NCBI GenBank assembly: GCA_045631905.1
Contig: JAZQVO010000016.1
Span: forward strand, 1 to 40,400
Source: HGM04593 sp045631905
GTDB taxonomy: Bacteria; Bacteroidota; Bacteroidia; Bacteroidales; Bacteroidaceae
Reading direction: 5' to 3'
DNA: 40,400 nucleotides
The position numbers and the translations under genes were made by a program. Shown one piece after another: positions 17,223 to 26,091 of this stretch. The notes under the pieces were generated by a model. The model saw only the letters and a program-made list of their open reading frames with translations, had not been told where the DNA came from and searched no databases. How positions within the stretch are numbered: the first letter of the stretch is position 1; every line of letters begins with the position of its first letter.

Positions 17223-19058
17223 TTATGACAAAGACTGCATATCGTTAAGTTTCTTGTAATAGCCGTCCTTTGCCAACAGCTCTTCGTGCTTGCCACGCTC
17301 CACGATGCGACCTTCGTGCAGAACGCATATCTCGTCGGCATGTTTGATTGTTGAGAGACGGTGAGCAATAGCTATGGTTGTACGGCTCTTCATGAGACGC
17401 TCCAAGGCCTCCTGCACCAAACGTTCCGACTCGGTGTCGAGAGCCGAGGTTGCCTCGTCGAGTATGAGCACCGGCGGGTTTTTAAGGATAGCACGCGCGA
17501 TGCTCACACGCTGACGCTGACCACCGCTCAATCGTCCTCCGCGGTCGCCTATGTTGGTATCGTAGCCCTGCTCGCTTGCCATAATAAAATCGTGAGCGTT
17601 TGCTATCTTTGCGGCCTCTATGACCTGCTCCATGGTGGCACCTTCGCAACCGAAAGCTATATTATTAAAGAAGGTATCGTTGAAAAGGATAGCCTCTTGG
17701 TTCACATTGCCTATGATGGCTCGCAGGTCGTGAACGCGAAAATCTTTTATATTTGTTCCATCTATGAGTACCTCGCCCTCCTGCACATCGTGATAACGGG
17801 GTATAAGATCGACAAGAGTAGATTTTCCCGAACCCGACTGCCCTACAAGAGCTATGGTTTTTCCCTTGGGAATTTCGAGGTTTATGCCATGCAAAATCTC
17901 CCTTGTATCGTAGCTGAACGATACGTTACGAAGCTCTATTTTATCTTTGAGGGTTGTAAGCTCCACAGGATTTACGGGCTCTTTTATGGGGTTCTCGGCT
18001 TTCATAATCTTGTCGATGCGCTCCAACGATGCAAGACCACGAGGGATATTGTAACCTGCCTTCGAAAACTCCTTCAAAGGGTTTATTATGCTATAAAGAA
18101 TAACCATGTAGAAGATGAATGTGGGGGCGTCGATGCGCGACGATTGGTTGAGTATGAGCAGACCGCCGAACCACAACACAAAAACAATGAGCACCGTTCC
18201 CAAAAACTCACTCATGGGGTGCGCCATAGCCTGACGTGTAGAGACCTTGCAACTTGCATCGCGCACACCTTTACTTGTGTTAGAGAAACGCTTTTTCATC
18301 TGCTCCTCGGCTATAAATGCCTTTATGATGCGCAGACCACCCAAGCTCTCTTCGAGCTGAGACATGACATTACTCCAACGCTCTTGCACCTCCATCGAAC
18401 GACGTTTAAGACGTTTGCCGACACGGCCCATAATCCAGCCCATGAAGGGAAGAACCGTTATTGTAAAGAGTGTGAGCTCCCAGCTTGTCACAAGCATTGT
18501 GGCAAAATAGAGAGTAATGAGAATAGGGTTTTTCATCAAGAGGTCGAGCGAGCTTGTTATTGAATTTTCAACCTCGGTAACATCGCCACTCATGCGAGCT
18601 ATAATGTCTCCCTTGCGCTCTTGCGAGAAGAAACCCAGAGGGAGGCTCATTATCTTTGAGTATAGCATAACACGAATATCGTGCACCACGCCCGTACGCA
18701 AAGGAATCATCACTGCCGAAGATGCAAAATAGCAGGTTGTTTTAACAAATGTCATAACTACAAATGCTACACCTATTATAAATAGAGTAAACAACGGGCC
18801 TTCGGAGTTTATGAGCACCGTAATATAATAGTAGAAATTATTTACCGCTACATCTTTTATATCGGCACTACCCCACTCCATAAACTCGTAAACCGAGTTA
18901 TTGGCTCCTGTTTGGAAAAGAATATCCAAAATAGGTATAAGCAGTGTAAAAGAGAATACATTGCTTAATGCCGACAAAATGTTCAGAATAACGGCGTATC
19001 CCACATAGCGTTTGTAGGGCATCACAAATCGCCGCATCATACTAAAAAATTCCTTCAT
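17223..19058 (-). CDS. ABC exporter, MsbA-like (fused TMD-NBD)
   Basis: A half-transporter that would work as a homodimer at the inner membrane, probably flipping lipid or exporting a hydrophobic substrate. At 611 residues it has the classic layout: a six-helix transmembrane domain (about 15-345) and a nucleotide-binding domain (about 370-605). Walker A (GQSGSGKST) is near 402-410, the ABC signature LSGGQ near 507, and Walker B (LILDEATSALD) near 527, followed by the switch histidine in AIAHRLST. MsbA (lipid A) is the closest well-known member, but drug and peptide exporters share this architecture. It is the last gene of a three-gene - strand run, 38 bases after the CPA2 antiporter. Confidence 0.88.
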   Translation of the reverse strand: MKEFFSMMRRFVMPYKRYVGYAVILNILSALSNVFSFTLLIPILDILFQTGANNSVYEFMEWGSADIKDVAVNNFYYYITVLINSEGPLFTLFIIGVAFVVMTFVKTTCYFASSAVMIPLRTGVVHDIRVMLYSKIMSLPLGFFSQERKGDIIARMSGDVTEVENSITSSLDLLMKNPILITLYFATMLVTSWELTLFTITVLPFMGWIMGRVGKRLKRRSMEVQERWSNVMSQLEESLGGLRIIKAFIAEEQMKKRFSNTSKGVRDASCKVSTRQAMAHPMSEFLGTVLIVFVLWFGGLLILNQSSRIDAPTFIFYMVILYSIINPLKEFSKAGYNIPRGLASLERIDKIMKAENPIKEPVNPVELTTLKDKIELRNVSFSYDTREILHGINLEIPKGKTIALVGQSGSGKSTLVDLIPRYHDVQEGEVLIDGTNIKDFRVHDLRAIIGNVNQEAILFNDTFFNNIAFGCEGATMEQVIEAAKIANAHDFIMASEQGYDTNIGDRGGRLSGGQRQRVSIARAILKNPPVLILDEATSALDTESERLVQEALERLMKSRTTIAIAHRLSTIKHADEICVLHEGRIVERGKHEELLAKDGYYKKLNDMQSLS

Positions 19059-19096
19059 GATATTATTTAATTAAATATTTATACATATTCAAACTA

Positions 19097-21118
19097 CTAC
19101 ATCTCGCCATCAACAACATAGCCGTTGGGGTAGATGAGCAATACACTTGTCTCTTGGTAGTCGCGTTGCAACTGCACAAATACGTGGTCGAGCGAGGGAC
19201 GGAACGATATACTGCCCCTGCGAGCACTCACAATAACAAGCAGGTGGTCGTCGGCAATTATAGTAGCCAGCCTTTTGAGGTCGTTGCCTCCGTCGGTCTC
19301 ATAAAATTCCGCGTTTATGGGGGTGTGTCTCTTCAACTCCTTTTTTATATGGTTCATGGTGTCAATATGACCATGATAGAGCACCTTGCAACCTAGCACC
19401 GAAGCCATACGAGCCGTCTCCTCGACCCAATGTTGAAAACCGGCCTCAAACTCGGCTTTTGCAGGGAAGGTTATGTGCATACAGCGTATAGTGTTCAGCG
19501 GTATGTTCACACGCGCCATGATTATCTGCGTGTTTATACCGTTGAGAAGCTCGGGCAACACCCCGCCGAGGAATGTGTCGTTTGCTGTCTCTTTTTGGTG
19601 AAAACCTACTATGAGCTCACGATAATCGTTCTCCTTCATCTCGTGAATGATACCATAGGAGAGGTTGGTGGTGAGGCGCACCTTTGTGAGCAACGGGACA
19701 TTTACCGATGCCGCAATATCGGCCGCCTTGTTGAGCACCTTATGTGCACGCTGACGCATCACCTCGTCATCGTCGAGCATCACATTAACCGCCGAAAGGG
19801 GCACCTTGGTACCCTCTTTGCGAAGCAAGAGTGCCAAGTCCATGAGTTTATCGACCATGTTGGGGTTGGCAAGTGCCAGAAGCATCTTTTTCGAGCTGTT
19901 TGCAGGCTTGTCGAGCACCTCGCCCGACATTGCTATCTTGCGCGAGGCTCTGTCGGTAACAATAGAGCTGACTATACACGTTACAAGAATGAGCAAGATG
20001 GTTCCGTTTAACACATCTTCGTTAAGCAGATGTGAACCGTCGGGGAGTATTATTTTGTGTCCCACGATAGCAGCCGCAAGCGTTGCCGCCGCCTGAGAAG
20101 TGCTGAGACCAAATATAAGACGCTGTTCCTGTATCGACATCTTGTAGGCACGAGCCGTTATCCACGAAGCAAGTGCTTTGCCGACAAGAGCGGTAAGAAT
20201 CATAACCGTTGCCACCGCAACAGCGTTCCAATTACCAAACAGCACTTTAAGGTTTATCATCATGCCTACCCCGATGAGAAAATATGGGATAAATATAGCA
20301 TTACCCACAAAATCTATTCTACGCATGAGGGGAGAGGTGTGCGGTATAAGGCGATTTAGCACCAAACCCGTGATAAACGCACCAAGAATACCCTCCATGC
20401 CTGCAAGTTCCATCATGCCTGCACCAAGAAAGAGCAATGCCATCACAAATATATACTGTATGACACCGTCGTTGTATTTCCTGAAAAAGTATCGTGCTAT
20501 GCGAGGAAAGGCGAATACGATGATTGCTGTAATTGCAACAAGTTTAAAGAGCAAAAAGAAGAAAAACCACCCATCGACCTCGGCTGTGAACATACCGCTT
20601 ATCACGGCAAGCACAAAAAGAGTAAGCGTGTCGGTTATCATGGTTCCTCCCACCACAAAATTTACGCAACGTAGACGCGAAAGACCGTAGCGAGCCACAA
20701 TCGGGTAGGATAATAACGTATATGAGGCATACATACTCGCAAGGAGCACCGAAGTTATAAGACTATACTTCAATATCACTATGTTCGAAAAGATACCCAG
20801 AGTGATGGGGAGCGCAAACACCAAAAGCCCTAACAGCAGAGCACCACCCTTTGCCTGACGCATCTCCTGCAAGTTTATCTCGAGACTTGCAAGGAACATT
20901 ATGTAATAGAGGCCCACCTTGCCAAAGAGTTCAAAGCTATCATCTCGTTCAAGCACGTTAAAACCGTTCGGGCCTATCAACAAGCCGGCAAGTATCATGC
21001 CTATGATATGTGGCAGGCGCAGTTTATTGAAGAGCAACGGTGCAAAAAGGATAATGCACAATACCCCCAGAAAAACCCATGTAGGGTCGGTCACCGGAAA
21101 AAACGAACTCAAATTCAT
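19097..21118 (-). CDS. CPA2-type cation/proton antiporter with Usp-like tail
   Basis: A monovalent cation:proton antiporter (Na+/H+ or K+/H+ exchanger family 2) in the inner membrane. Residues about 1-395 form the multi-span exchanger domain, with LRLPHIIGMILAGLLIGPNGFNVL near the start, the unwound-helix region around ITDTLTLFVLAVISG, and GAFITGLVLNRLIP. The last 270 or so residues are soluble and look like a universal stress protein-type (nucleotide-binding) regulatory region in two halves. Length (673) fits Bacteroidota members with this tail. ATG 21118 lies 21 bases after the DUF3078 gene. The transported ion cannot be deduced from sequence. Confidence 0.88.
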   Translation of the reverse strand: MNLSSFFPVTDPTWVFLGVLCIILFAPLLFNKLRLPHIIGMILAGLLIGPNGFNVLERDDSFELFGKVGLYYIMFLASLEINLQEMRQAKGGALLLGLLVFALPITLGIFSNIVILKYSLITSVLLASMYASYTLLSYPIVARYGLSRLRCVNFVVGGTMITDTLTLFVLAVISGMFTAEVDGWFFFFLLFKLVAITAIIVFAFPRIARYFFRKYNDGVIQYIFVMALLFLGAGMMELAGMEGILGAFITGLVLNRLIPHTSPLMRRIDFVGNAIFIPYFLIGVGMMINLKVLFGNWNAVAVATVMILTALVGKALASWITARAYKMSIQEQRLIFGLSTSQAAATLAAAIVGHKIILPDGSHLLNEDVLNGTILLILVTCIVSSIVTDRASRKIAMSGEVLDKPANSSKKMLLALANPNMVDKLMDLALLLRKEGTKVPLSAVNVMLDDDEVMRQRAHKVLNKAADIAASVNVPLLTKVRLTTNLSYGIIHEMKENDYRELIVGFHQKETANDTFLGGVLPELLNGINTQIIMARVNIPLNTIRCMHITFPAKAEFEAGFQHWVEETARMASVLGCKVLYHGHIDTMNHIKKELKRHTPINAEFYETDGGNDLKRLATIIADDHLLVIVSARRGSISFRPSLDHVFVQLQRDYQETSVLLIYPNGYVVDGEM

Positions 21119-21139
21119 AAGCTTTTCAGCAAAATTAAA

Positions 21140-22450
21140 TTACCAAGAGTAGGACAAGCCCATAGTCATGTATTCTTTATACTGCCAATATCCATGGCTG
21201 GCATCTTTCATCGACGGCGAGCTGTCGTCGAAACGTGTGTGCACAAGCATAGAGACCGAGAAGTAACGGTTAAGTCTTATGTCGAACTTATTTTCCCACG
21301 AGAAGAAACTACGCTCATAGTTGGTATAAAACTCGGCTCTCGACCACCAATTAAGAATTTTAAAGAAGGTAGCGGCGGGCACCGTAACAACCAACTGCGT
21401 ACCAAAGTCCTCTCTATGGTGACGTCCCGGTTTTATACCATAACGTCCGACCAAATGTTCGTATCGCACGAACTTGTAGTTATAGGCCGACAGAGGCGCA
21501 AGGAATATCTCGAGCGACAGATTCTTCCAACTCGGTTTGTAGTTAATACCCACAGAGAATGTTGCATCGAAAGGAGCCATGAATTTAGAAACAAAATCGT
21601 AGCTGTTACTCGGGTAGTTGGGCAACATTTGAGTTTCCAACTTACTCTTTGCCGAAACATCGAGGTTTTTCACCAATTTGTAACCAAATGTAGACTCCAA
21701 GCGCAATTTATCGTTGTTGGTCTTGAAGCTGTGCAAGGTATCAGCCTCCATCGTTGTGAAACCGAGGTTTGCATCGAATTTATTGGTAAAGGTTATTTTA
21801 TTCTTGTCGTCGTAGTTTAGTTTAAGCACCAAGATAGCCAGCAGGGTTCTTGTGTTTTCACCACCTTGCGACCAGTTTGAAGATACATAGTTCTGTGTAA
21901 ATTTAAGGTCGAAGGAGCCGGAGGTGCGCCAATAATTTGGTTTTTTAACAGTGGTTTTCAAACCACCTGTCACACTCTCGGGCATAACAATTACAGGAGC
22001 GGTTTCGAGCTCTATCTTCGCAATATTGCCAGACTTTGACATCTGAGGAACCGACTGCTCGCTACGCAACTGCTCCTCGGTCATAAGCATCGAGGAGGGG
22101 TAGCTCCTGTACACGTTCAACAGTGTGGCATCTATAACAGCCGAACGCTTATCATCGGCGGTCAGGGAGCCCCCTACACCGTCTTCGCACTCAAAGCCCT
22201 CGGTAAAGCCTTTATTTATAACCGAATTATAGACAATAGGGGCAGTCAGCAATCTCATATAAACATGGTTGGAGCTGAGCCCACCCTCCTCCTCTGTGTC
22301 AGATGCAGGCTTTACATTTACCAAAGAGTCTATTTTAGAGTTAAAAAAGCCGGCAACCGAAGAGGCCTGCTGAGCCATCAGCAATGACGAAGGCACCACC
22401 AACAACAAAAGAAGAAATATTTTACGCATAATATTTTGTGTATTTTTCAT
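21140..22450 (-). CDS. DUF3078 domain protein, exported
   Basis: A family found mainly in Bacteroidota with no assigned function. A signal peptide is clear (MRKIFLLLLLVVPSSLLMAQ). I start at ATG 22450 (MKNTQNIMRK); the ATG at 22429 (MRKIF) is an equally good alternative, and the longer ATG/GTG reading to 22468 is unlikely. Residues about 160-430 are rich in alternating aromatic and polar residues (SGSFDLKFTQNYVSSNWSQGG, LRLESTFGYKLVKNLDVSAKS), ending in aromatic YMTMGLSYSW. This is the look of an outer-membrane beta-barrel. It is the first gene of the - strand run with the antiporter and ABC exporter. Confidence 0.82.
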   Translation of the reverse strand: MKNTQNIMRKIFLLLLLVVPSSLLMAQQASSVAGFFNSKIDSLVNVKPASDTEEEGGLSSNHVYMRLLTAPIVYNSVINKGFTEGFECEDGVGGSLTADDKRSAVIDATLLNVYRSYPSSMLMTEEQLRSEQSVPQMSKSGNIAKIELETAPVIVMPESVTGGLKTTVKKPNYWRTSGSFDLKFTQNYVSSNWSQGGENTRTLLAILVLKLNYDDKNKITFTNKFDANLGFTTMEADTLHSFKTNNDKLRLESTFGYKLVKNLDVSAKSKLETQMLPNYPSNSYDFVSKFMAPFDATFSVGINYKPSWKNLSLEIFLAPLSAYNYKFVRYEHLVGRYGIKPGRHHREDFGTQLVVTVPAATFFKILNWWSRAEFYTNYERSFFSWENKFDIRLNRYFSVSMLVHTRFDDSSPSMKDASHGYWQYKEYMTMGLSYSW

Positions 22451-22493
22451 CGTCACATACGGCATCACATACAGCGAATGCCCTTTTCGGTTG

Positions 22494-22501
22494 CAAAATT
22501 A
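22494..22501 (-). promoter_or_regulatory. Probable promoter of the DUF3078 gene (-7 element)
   Basis: On the - strand this reads TAATTTTG, matching TAnnTTTG, 44-65 bases before the two candidate ATGs. A -33 TTTG is not evident in the AT-rich stretch upstream. Confidence 0.45.
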
Positions 22502-22618
22502 ATATATTTATATCTGTAATAAAAATATAATATATAGTATATTTTGATAAAAAAAGAGTTTAAATCCCGTTTTTACATAATTTACGCATAAAACAGAGCA
22601 CGTTACCTTTATTTTTAT

Positions 22619-22626
22619 TATCTTTG
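22619..22626 (+). promoter_or_regulatory. Probable yidC promoter (-7 element)
   Basis: TATCTTTG is an exact TAnnTTTG, 37 bases before the yidC ATG at 22664. No clear -33 box is visible at the usual spacing. Confidence 0.55.
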
Positions 22627-22663
22627 CAACCATTGTACAAAAAAATTACACACAACCAAATTT

Positions 22664-24592
22664 ATGGATAAGAACAATATTATAGGATTTGCCCTCATCG
22701 GCCTTCTTTTTGTAGGCTTCTTCTACTACAACCAGCCCAATCCCGAACGCGATTTGGCACAAAAAAGATATCAAGATTCGATAGCCACAATACAAAAGAA
22801 CGAGGAGAGAGCTCGCGAGCTGGCTATATCAATTGAAAAAGCCGAGATTGAGGCCCAAAAATCGGACAGTACATCGGAGATGTTCAATGTGCTCAATGGT
22901 AAAGAGGAGAAAATAACACTTGCCAACAACAAGGCAAGCATAGAGATTTCAACATTGGGTGCACGCATCACAAGTGCCACAATCGACGGATACAAAGACC
23001 AAGAGGGCAACAACATCACACTATTCAGCAACAACGACAGCGTCTCCACCATCAACAGCCGTGGTCGCGAAGAGATGCTGAAAAACCAGATGTACTTCAC
23101 CTTCGACGGCAAAAAAGACAACATCGAGACACGTAACCTCTACTTCACACCACGCGAAAAAACCGACAGCAGTGTTGTGATGCGTCTTGCGTTCACACAA
23201 GACAAATACATAGATTTTGCATACCGTCTGCTACCCGACAGCTACATGGTAAACCTCACCATAGACGCACACAACATGCAAAACGTCTTCCCAAGCTCGC
23301 TCAAAAGCATGGGAATATGCTGGGAACAACTCATGCGCCAGCAAGAGAAGGGTTACAAATTCGAGCAACAACACTCTACCGTCACATACAAACTGCTTGA
23401 CGATGACACAGACTACCTGAGCGAGATGAGCAACGACGAGGAGACACTCGAAGAGCCTGCCGACTGGATAGCATTCAAAAACCAATTCTTTTCGTGCATA
23501 ATGATTGCCGGCGAGCAGTTCGACAACGTGCGTGTAGAGTCGGACACCATTAACGAAGGCCGTGGCTACCTCAAAAACTGCTACGCCTCGATGACAACCC
23601 CCTTCGACCCTAACGGACGAGTAGCAACAGACATACAATTCTACTTCGGCCCCAACAGATACAGCGACCTTGCCGACAGCAATGAGCTCGCCATCAACGG
23701 CGACAAAGATCTCGACCTGCACAAGCTCATATACTTCGGCTGGCCCATCGTTCGTTGGATAAACCGCTTCTTCATAATGTACCTCTTCGACTGGCTTAAC
23801 AGCTGGGGACTAAACATGGGAATCGTACTACTGCTACTCACACTCATTGTTAAAGCAATAGTATACCCCTTCACATACAAATCGTTCATTTCATCGGCAA
23901 AAATGCGTGCATTAAAGCCCTACATCGATGAAATTAACGCCAAGTACACAAAGAGCGAAGATGCACTCAAAAAACAGCAGGAGATTATGGGATTGTACAG
24001 CAAATACGGAGCAAGCCCCATGGGTGGTTGCCTCCCCATGCTCATACAGATGCCCGTGTTCATCGCCATGTTCAACTTTGTCCCCAACGCCATCGAGTTG
24101 CGTCAAGAGAGTTTCTTGTGGGCACACGACCTCTCCTCTTTCGATGCCCTCATAACATGGAACACACCCATTTGGCCCATCGGCAACCACATAAGCATCT
24201 TCTGCTTGTTATTCTGTGTAACACAGATACTTAACACATACTACACATCGAAGATGCAACCCAGCATGGGCGGTTCACCCGAGCAAGAACAACAAGCAAA
24301 GATTATGCGTTGGATGATGTACTTTATGCCTGTAATGTTCTTCTTCATCTTCAACGACTACTCATCGGGTTTGAACTACTACTACTTCATATCTACCCTC
24401 ATCAGCGTACTCATCTTCATATACCTGAGAAGAACCGTAAACGAGCAAGAGCTGTTGCGCAAGATGCAGGAGTACAGCGAGAAAAATAAAAACAACCCCA
24501 ACAAGCGTAGCAGCCTCATGGCTCGCCTCGAAGCCTTGCAAGAGGAGCAGAAACGCCTGCTCGAGGAGCAACAAAAAAACAAAAAGAAATAA
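22664..24592 (+). CDS. yidC: Membrane protein insertase YidC
   Basis: Inserts and folds inner-membrane proteins, alone or with Sec. The 642-residue protein has the Gram-negative layout: an N-terminal anchor (about 5-22), a large periplasmic beta-domain (about 60-350), then the conserved insertase core (about 365-590). In the core, YPFTYKSFISSAKMRALKPYIDEI is the family signature, GGCLPMLIQMPVFIAMF the hydrophobic segment, and NYYYFISTLISV the last one. The tail is Lys/Glu-rich (EEQQKNKKK), typical for contact with ribosome or lipid. It is followed by an unknown gene after 19 bases. In many Bacteroidota pyrG precedes yidC; here the upstream neighbour is divergent and unrelated. Confidence 0.96.
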   Translation: MDKNNIIGFALIGLLFVGFFYYNQPNPERDLAQKRYQDSIATIQKNEERARELAISIEKAEIEAQKSDSTSEMFNVLNGKEEKITLANNKASIEISTLGARITSATIDGYKDQEGNNITLFSNNDSVSTINSRGREEMLKNQMYFTFDGKKDNIETRNLYFTPREKTDSSVVMRLAFTQDKYIDFAYRLLPDSYMVNLTIDAHNMQNVFPSSLKSMGICWEQLMRQQEKGYKFEQQHSTVTYKLLDDDTDYLSEMSNDEETLEEPADWIAFKNQFFSCIMIAGEQFDNVRVESDTINEGRGYLKNCYASMTTPFDPNGRVATDIQFYFGPNRYSDLADSNELAINGDKDLDLHKLIYFGWPIVRWINRFFIMYLFDWLNSWGLNMGIVLLLLTLIVKAIVYPFTYKSFISSAKMRALKPYIDEINAKYTKSEDALKKQQEIMGLYSKYGASPMGGCLPMLIQMPVFIAMFNFVPNAIELRQESFLWAHDLSSFDALITWNTPIWPIGNHISIFCLLFCVTQILNTYYTSKMQPSMGGSPEQEQQAKIMRWMMYFMPVMFFFIFNDYSSGLNYYYFISTLISVLIFIYLRRTVNEQELLRKMQEYSEKNKNNPNKRSSLMARLEALQEEQKRLLEEQQKNKKK

Positions 24593-24611
24593 TAATACAT
24601 AGATAAACAAT

Positions 24612-25238
24612 ATGGGATTTTTCGATTTTTTCAAGAAAAAAAAGGAGACAGAGCGCATTGGTGGCATGGAAGACTTCATGACACTTATCCGCGTATACTA
24701 CCAAGCGGTACTCGCTTCTAATTTGGGAATAACAAACATAGGCATGTTGCCCGACCTTGCCACATTCAAGCGCACCCTCAAAGTTGCCACACAGAACAAC
24801 AAGCTGGGCCTTGCCGAGCGTGGTCGTTGCAAAAAAATGCTCGAACAGATGTATGGCCTTAACGAGAACTTTTTCAAAGAGATCGACCTCTCTATAAAGA
24901 AAAACTGCAAGAGAATAACCGACGTACAGCCCTACCTCTTTGCGTTCCAAGGTTTCAACAACGACCTCATGATGCTTGTAGGCAACCTCATGCAGTGGAA
25001 ATTGCGCGTACCCGGCATTTTCCAGAAACTACTGAAAGGCATGACCGAAAAGACCATCAACGACATTCTCACAAAAAACAATTGGAAAGACGAGGCCACA
25101 TTCAAAACCGTATACGCCGTGCGACAATACAAAGAGAAGCTCGGCTACTCGGCCGAATGGATGACCGACTATGTATACAAAATTGTATCGTTGGCAAAAA
25201 AAGAACCCCGCCCCAACAGCGACGAGGTCACAAAATAA
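24612..25238 (+). CDS. Unknown 208-residue protein downstream of yidC
   Basis: I do not recognise a characterised family. The protein is soluble and mostly helical by composition, beginning with a basic, aromatic stretch (MGFFDFFKKKKE) that could bind a membrane surface. Conserved-looking stretches include MEDFMTLIRVYYQAVLASNLGI and YLFAFQGFNNDLMMLVGNLMQWKLRVPG. No signal peptide, transmembrane span or catalytic motif is obvious. It lies 19 bases after yidC and ends at a strong terminator, so it is very likely co-transcribed with yidC. That makes a link to membrane protein biogenesis possible but unproven. Base and codon use match the neighbours, so it looks like a native gene. Confidence 0.72.
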   Translation: MGFFDFFKKKKETERIGGMEDFMTLIRVYYQAVLASNLGITNIGMLPDLATFKRTLKVATQNNKLGLAERGRCKKMLEQMYGLNENFFKEIDLSIKKNCKRITDVQPYLFAFQGFNNDLMMLVGNLMQWKLRVPGIFQKLLKGMTEKTINDILTKNNWKDEATFKTVYAVRQYKEKLGYSAEWMTDYVYKIVSLAKKEPRPNSDEVTK

Positions 25239-25278
25239 CAACAAGAGGTTGCGCCCTACGCAACCTCTTGTTGTTTTA
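25237..25278 (+). terminator. Terminator of the yidC operon
   Basis: Bases 25237-25253 and 25259-25275 form a perfect 17-bp stem with core AAGAGGTTGCG/CGCAACCTCTT, a 5-base loop, and a T-rich end (GTTGTTTT). The hairpin overlaps the stop codon of the unknown gene by two bases. Confidence 0.85.
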
Positions 25279-25323
25279 AACCGCCATAAAGGGAAAAAAC
25301 AAGATAAAAAAAACGGCAACACC

Positions 25324-25354
25324 TTTCAAATATCCGATTTTTCGCATATATTTG
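25324..25354 (+). promoter_or_regulatory. Promoter of the zapB-like/zapA unit
   Basis: TATATTTG (25347-25354) fits TAnnTTTG. TTTC (25324-25327) lies exactly 19 bases upstream where TTTG is expected. Start codon follows 18 bases later. Confidence 0.55.
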
Positions 25355-25372
25355 TAAAATGATTGTCGTAAT

Positions 25373-25666
25373 ATGACCGAGAACGATAAAAAAGCATTAG
25401 CCGCCTTTGAGCACAAGCTCCACCTGCTAATACACAATTACAAGCAGTTACAGGAGCGCAACAGCGAGCTCTCCGCCCTTTTGGAAGAGAAAGAGAACTC
25501 ACTGCGCGAGATGCAACAGCACTGCTTATCGTTGAAAAAAAATTACAACAATCTTAAACAAGCCAAGGTAATAAGCCTGAGCAATGCCGACATAGAGCAA
25601 AGCAAGGAGCAATTATCGAGGTTGGTGCGTGAAATCGACCGTTGCATCGAGTCGCTTAAAAAATAG
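25373..25666 (+). CDS. Small coiled-coil protein, candidate ZapB-like division factor
   Basis: A 97-residue protein that is almost entirely a predicted coiled coil: heptad-like Leu/Ile spacing runs from LHLLIHNYKQLQERNSELS to REIDRCIESLKK, with many Glu/Lys/Gln. There is no signal or membrane segment. It sits 15 bases before zapA, and both fall behind one promoter. In other bacteria the small coiled coil ZapB links ZapA-bound FtsZ filaments, and this gene order suggests a comparable partner. Sequence alone cannot prove homology because coiled coils converge. Confidence 0.72.
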   Translation: MTENDKKALAAFEHKLHLLIHNYKQLQERNSELSALLEEKENSLREMQQHCLSLKKNYNNLKQAKVISLSNADIEQSKEQLSRLVREIDRCIESLKK

Positions 25667-25681
25667 AAGGAGGACCGGTAG

Positions 25682-25978
25682 ATGGAAGATAGAGAAATAG
25701 GAATAAACCTTATAATAGACGGAATATCATTCCCGCTGACAGTAAAAACCAGCGAGGAACCATATTACCGCAAGGCTGCACGTTTAACAAACGAAAAGCT
25801 GTTGATATATAAACAACAATTTTTGGGCGAAGGAGGCATGAGAATAATGGCCATGACGGCTCTTGAGCTTGCGCTCGACCTTGTAAAGCAGAACGACATG
25901 GGCAACTCGGCCGAAGTTATGCACAAGATTAACGAGCTTTCTCGCCTGATAGACAGCAACATGCACGAAGGGAAATAA
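25682..25978 (+). CDS. zapA: Cell division protein ZapA
   Basis: ZapA is a small cytosolic protein that binds and bundles FtsZ filaments at the division ring. This 98-residue protein has the expected N-terminal beta-rich head (INLIIDGISFPLTVKTSEEPYYRKAARLTNEKL) and a C-terminal helix for dimer/tetramer formation (MAMTALELALDLVKQN onward). It follows the coiled-coil gene by 15 bases. A short hairpin (AAGGG with TCCTT) spans its stop codon and is followed by T8, so part of the transcript may end here, before rny. Confidence 0.86.
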   Translation: MEDREIGINLIIDGISFPLTVKTSEEPYYRKAARLTNEKLLIYKQQFLGEGGMRIMAMTALELALDLVKQNDMGNSAEVMHKINELSRLIDSNMHEGK

Positions 25979-25990
25979 CTCCTTTTTTTT
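25966..25990 (+). terminator. Weak terminator overlapping the zapA stop
   Basis: AAGGG and TCCTT flank a short loop containing the TAA stop, and the second arm runs straight into a T8 tract ending at 25990. The stem is only about 5 bp with one wobble pair, so termination would be partial. Confidence 0.35.
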
Positions 25991-26003
25991 CACTTTAAGA
26001 TTC

Positions 26004-26068
26004 ACGCATTGCCATATTCACCAAACGGCACACACCTGCCGGGGAGAATATCGCGGTGCGTTTTATTA
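26004..26068 (+). ncRNA. Long imperfect hairpin between zapA and rny
   Basis: Bases 26004-26061 fold into one rod. Its pairings are ACGCATTGC with GCGGTGCGT (two G-U pairs), a C/C mismatch, ATATTC with GAATAT, an A/A mismatch, CC with GG, an internal loop, and CGGC with GCCG, around an 8-base loop. TTTTATTATA follows, so it can act as a terminator, end a small RNA, or form a 5' leader of rny. In several phyla 6S RNA lies just after zapA; this element seems too short for it, so no name is given. Confidence 0.45.
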
Positions 26069-26091
26069 TATATTTAAAAACTTATAACACT

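Noticed and set aside
17361..18563. 400-codon open frame on the + strand opposite the ABC exporter
   Set aside because: Antisense to a gene with all ABC motifs intact; Cys/His/Tyr-rich sequence of no recognisable family.
26056..26091. GTG start extending RNase Y by 12 residues
   Set aside because: The GTG lies in the arm of the intergenic hairpin, and the ATG at 26092 gives the canonical membrane anchor right at the N terminus.
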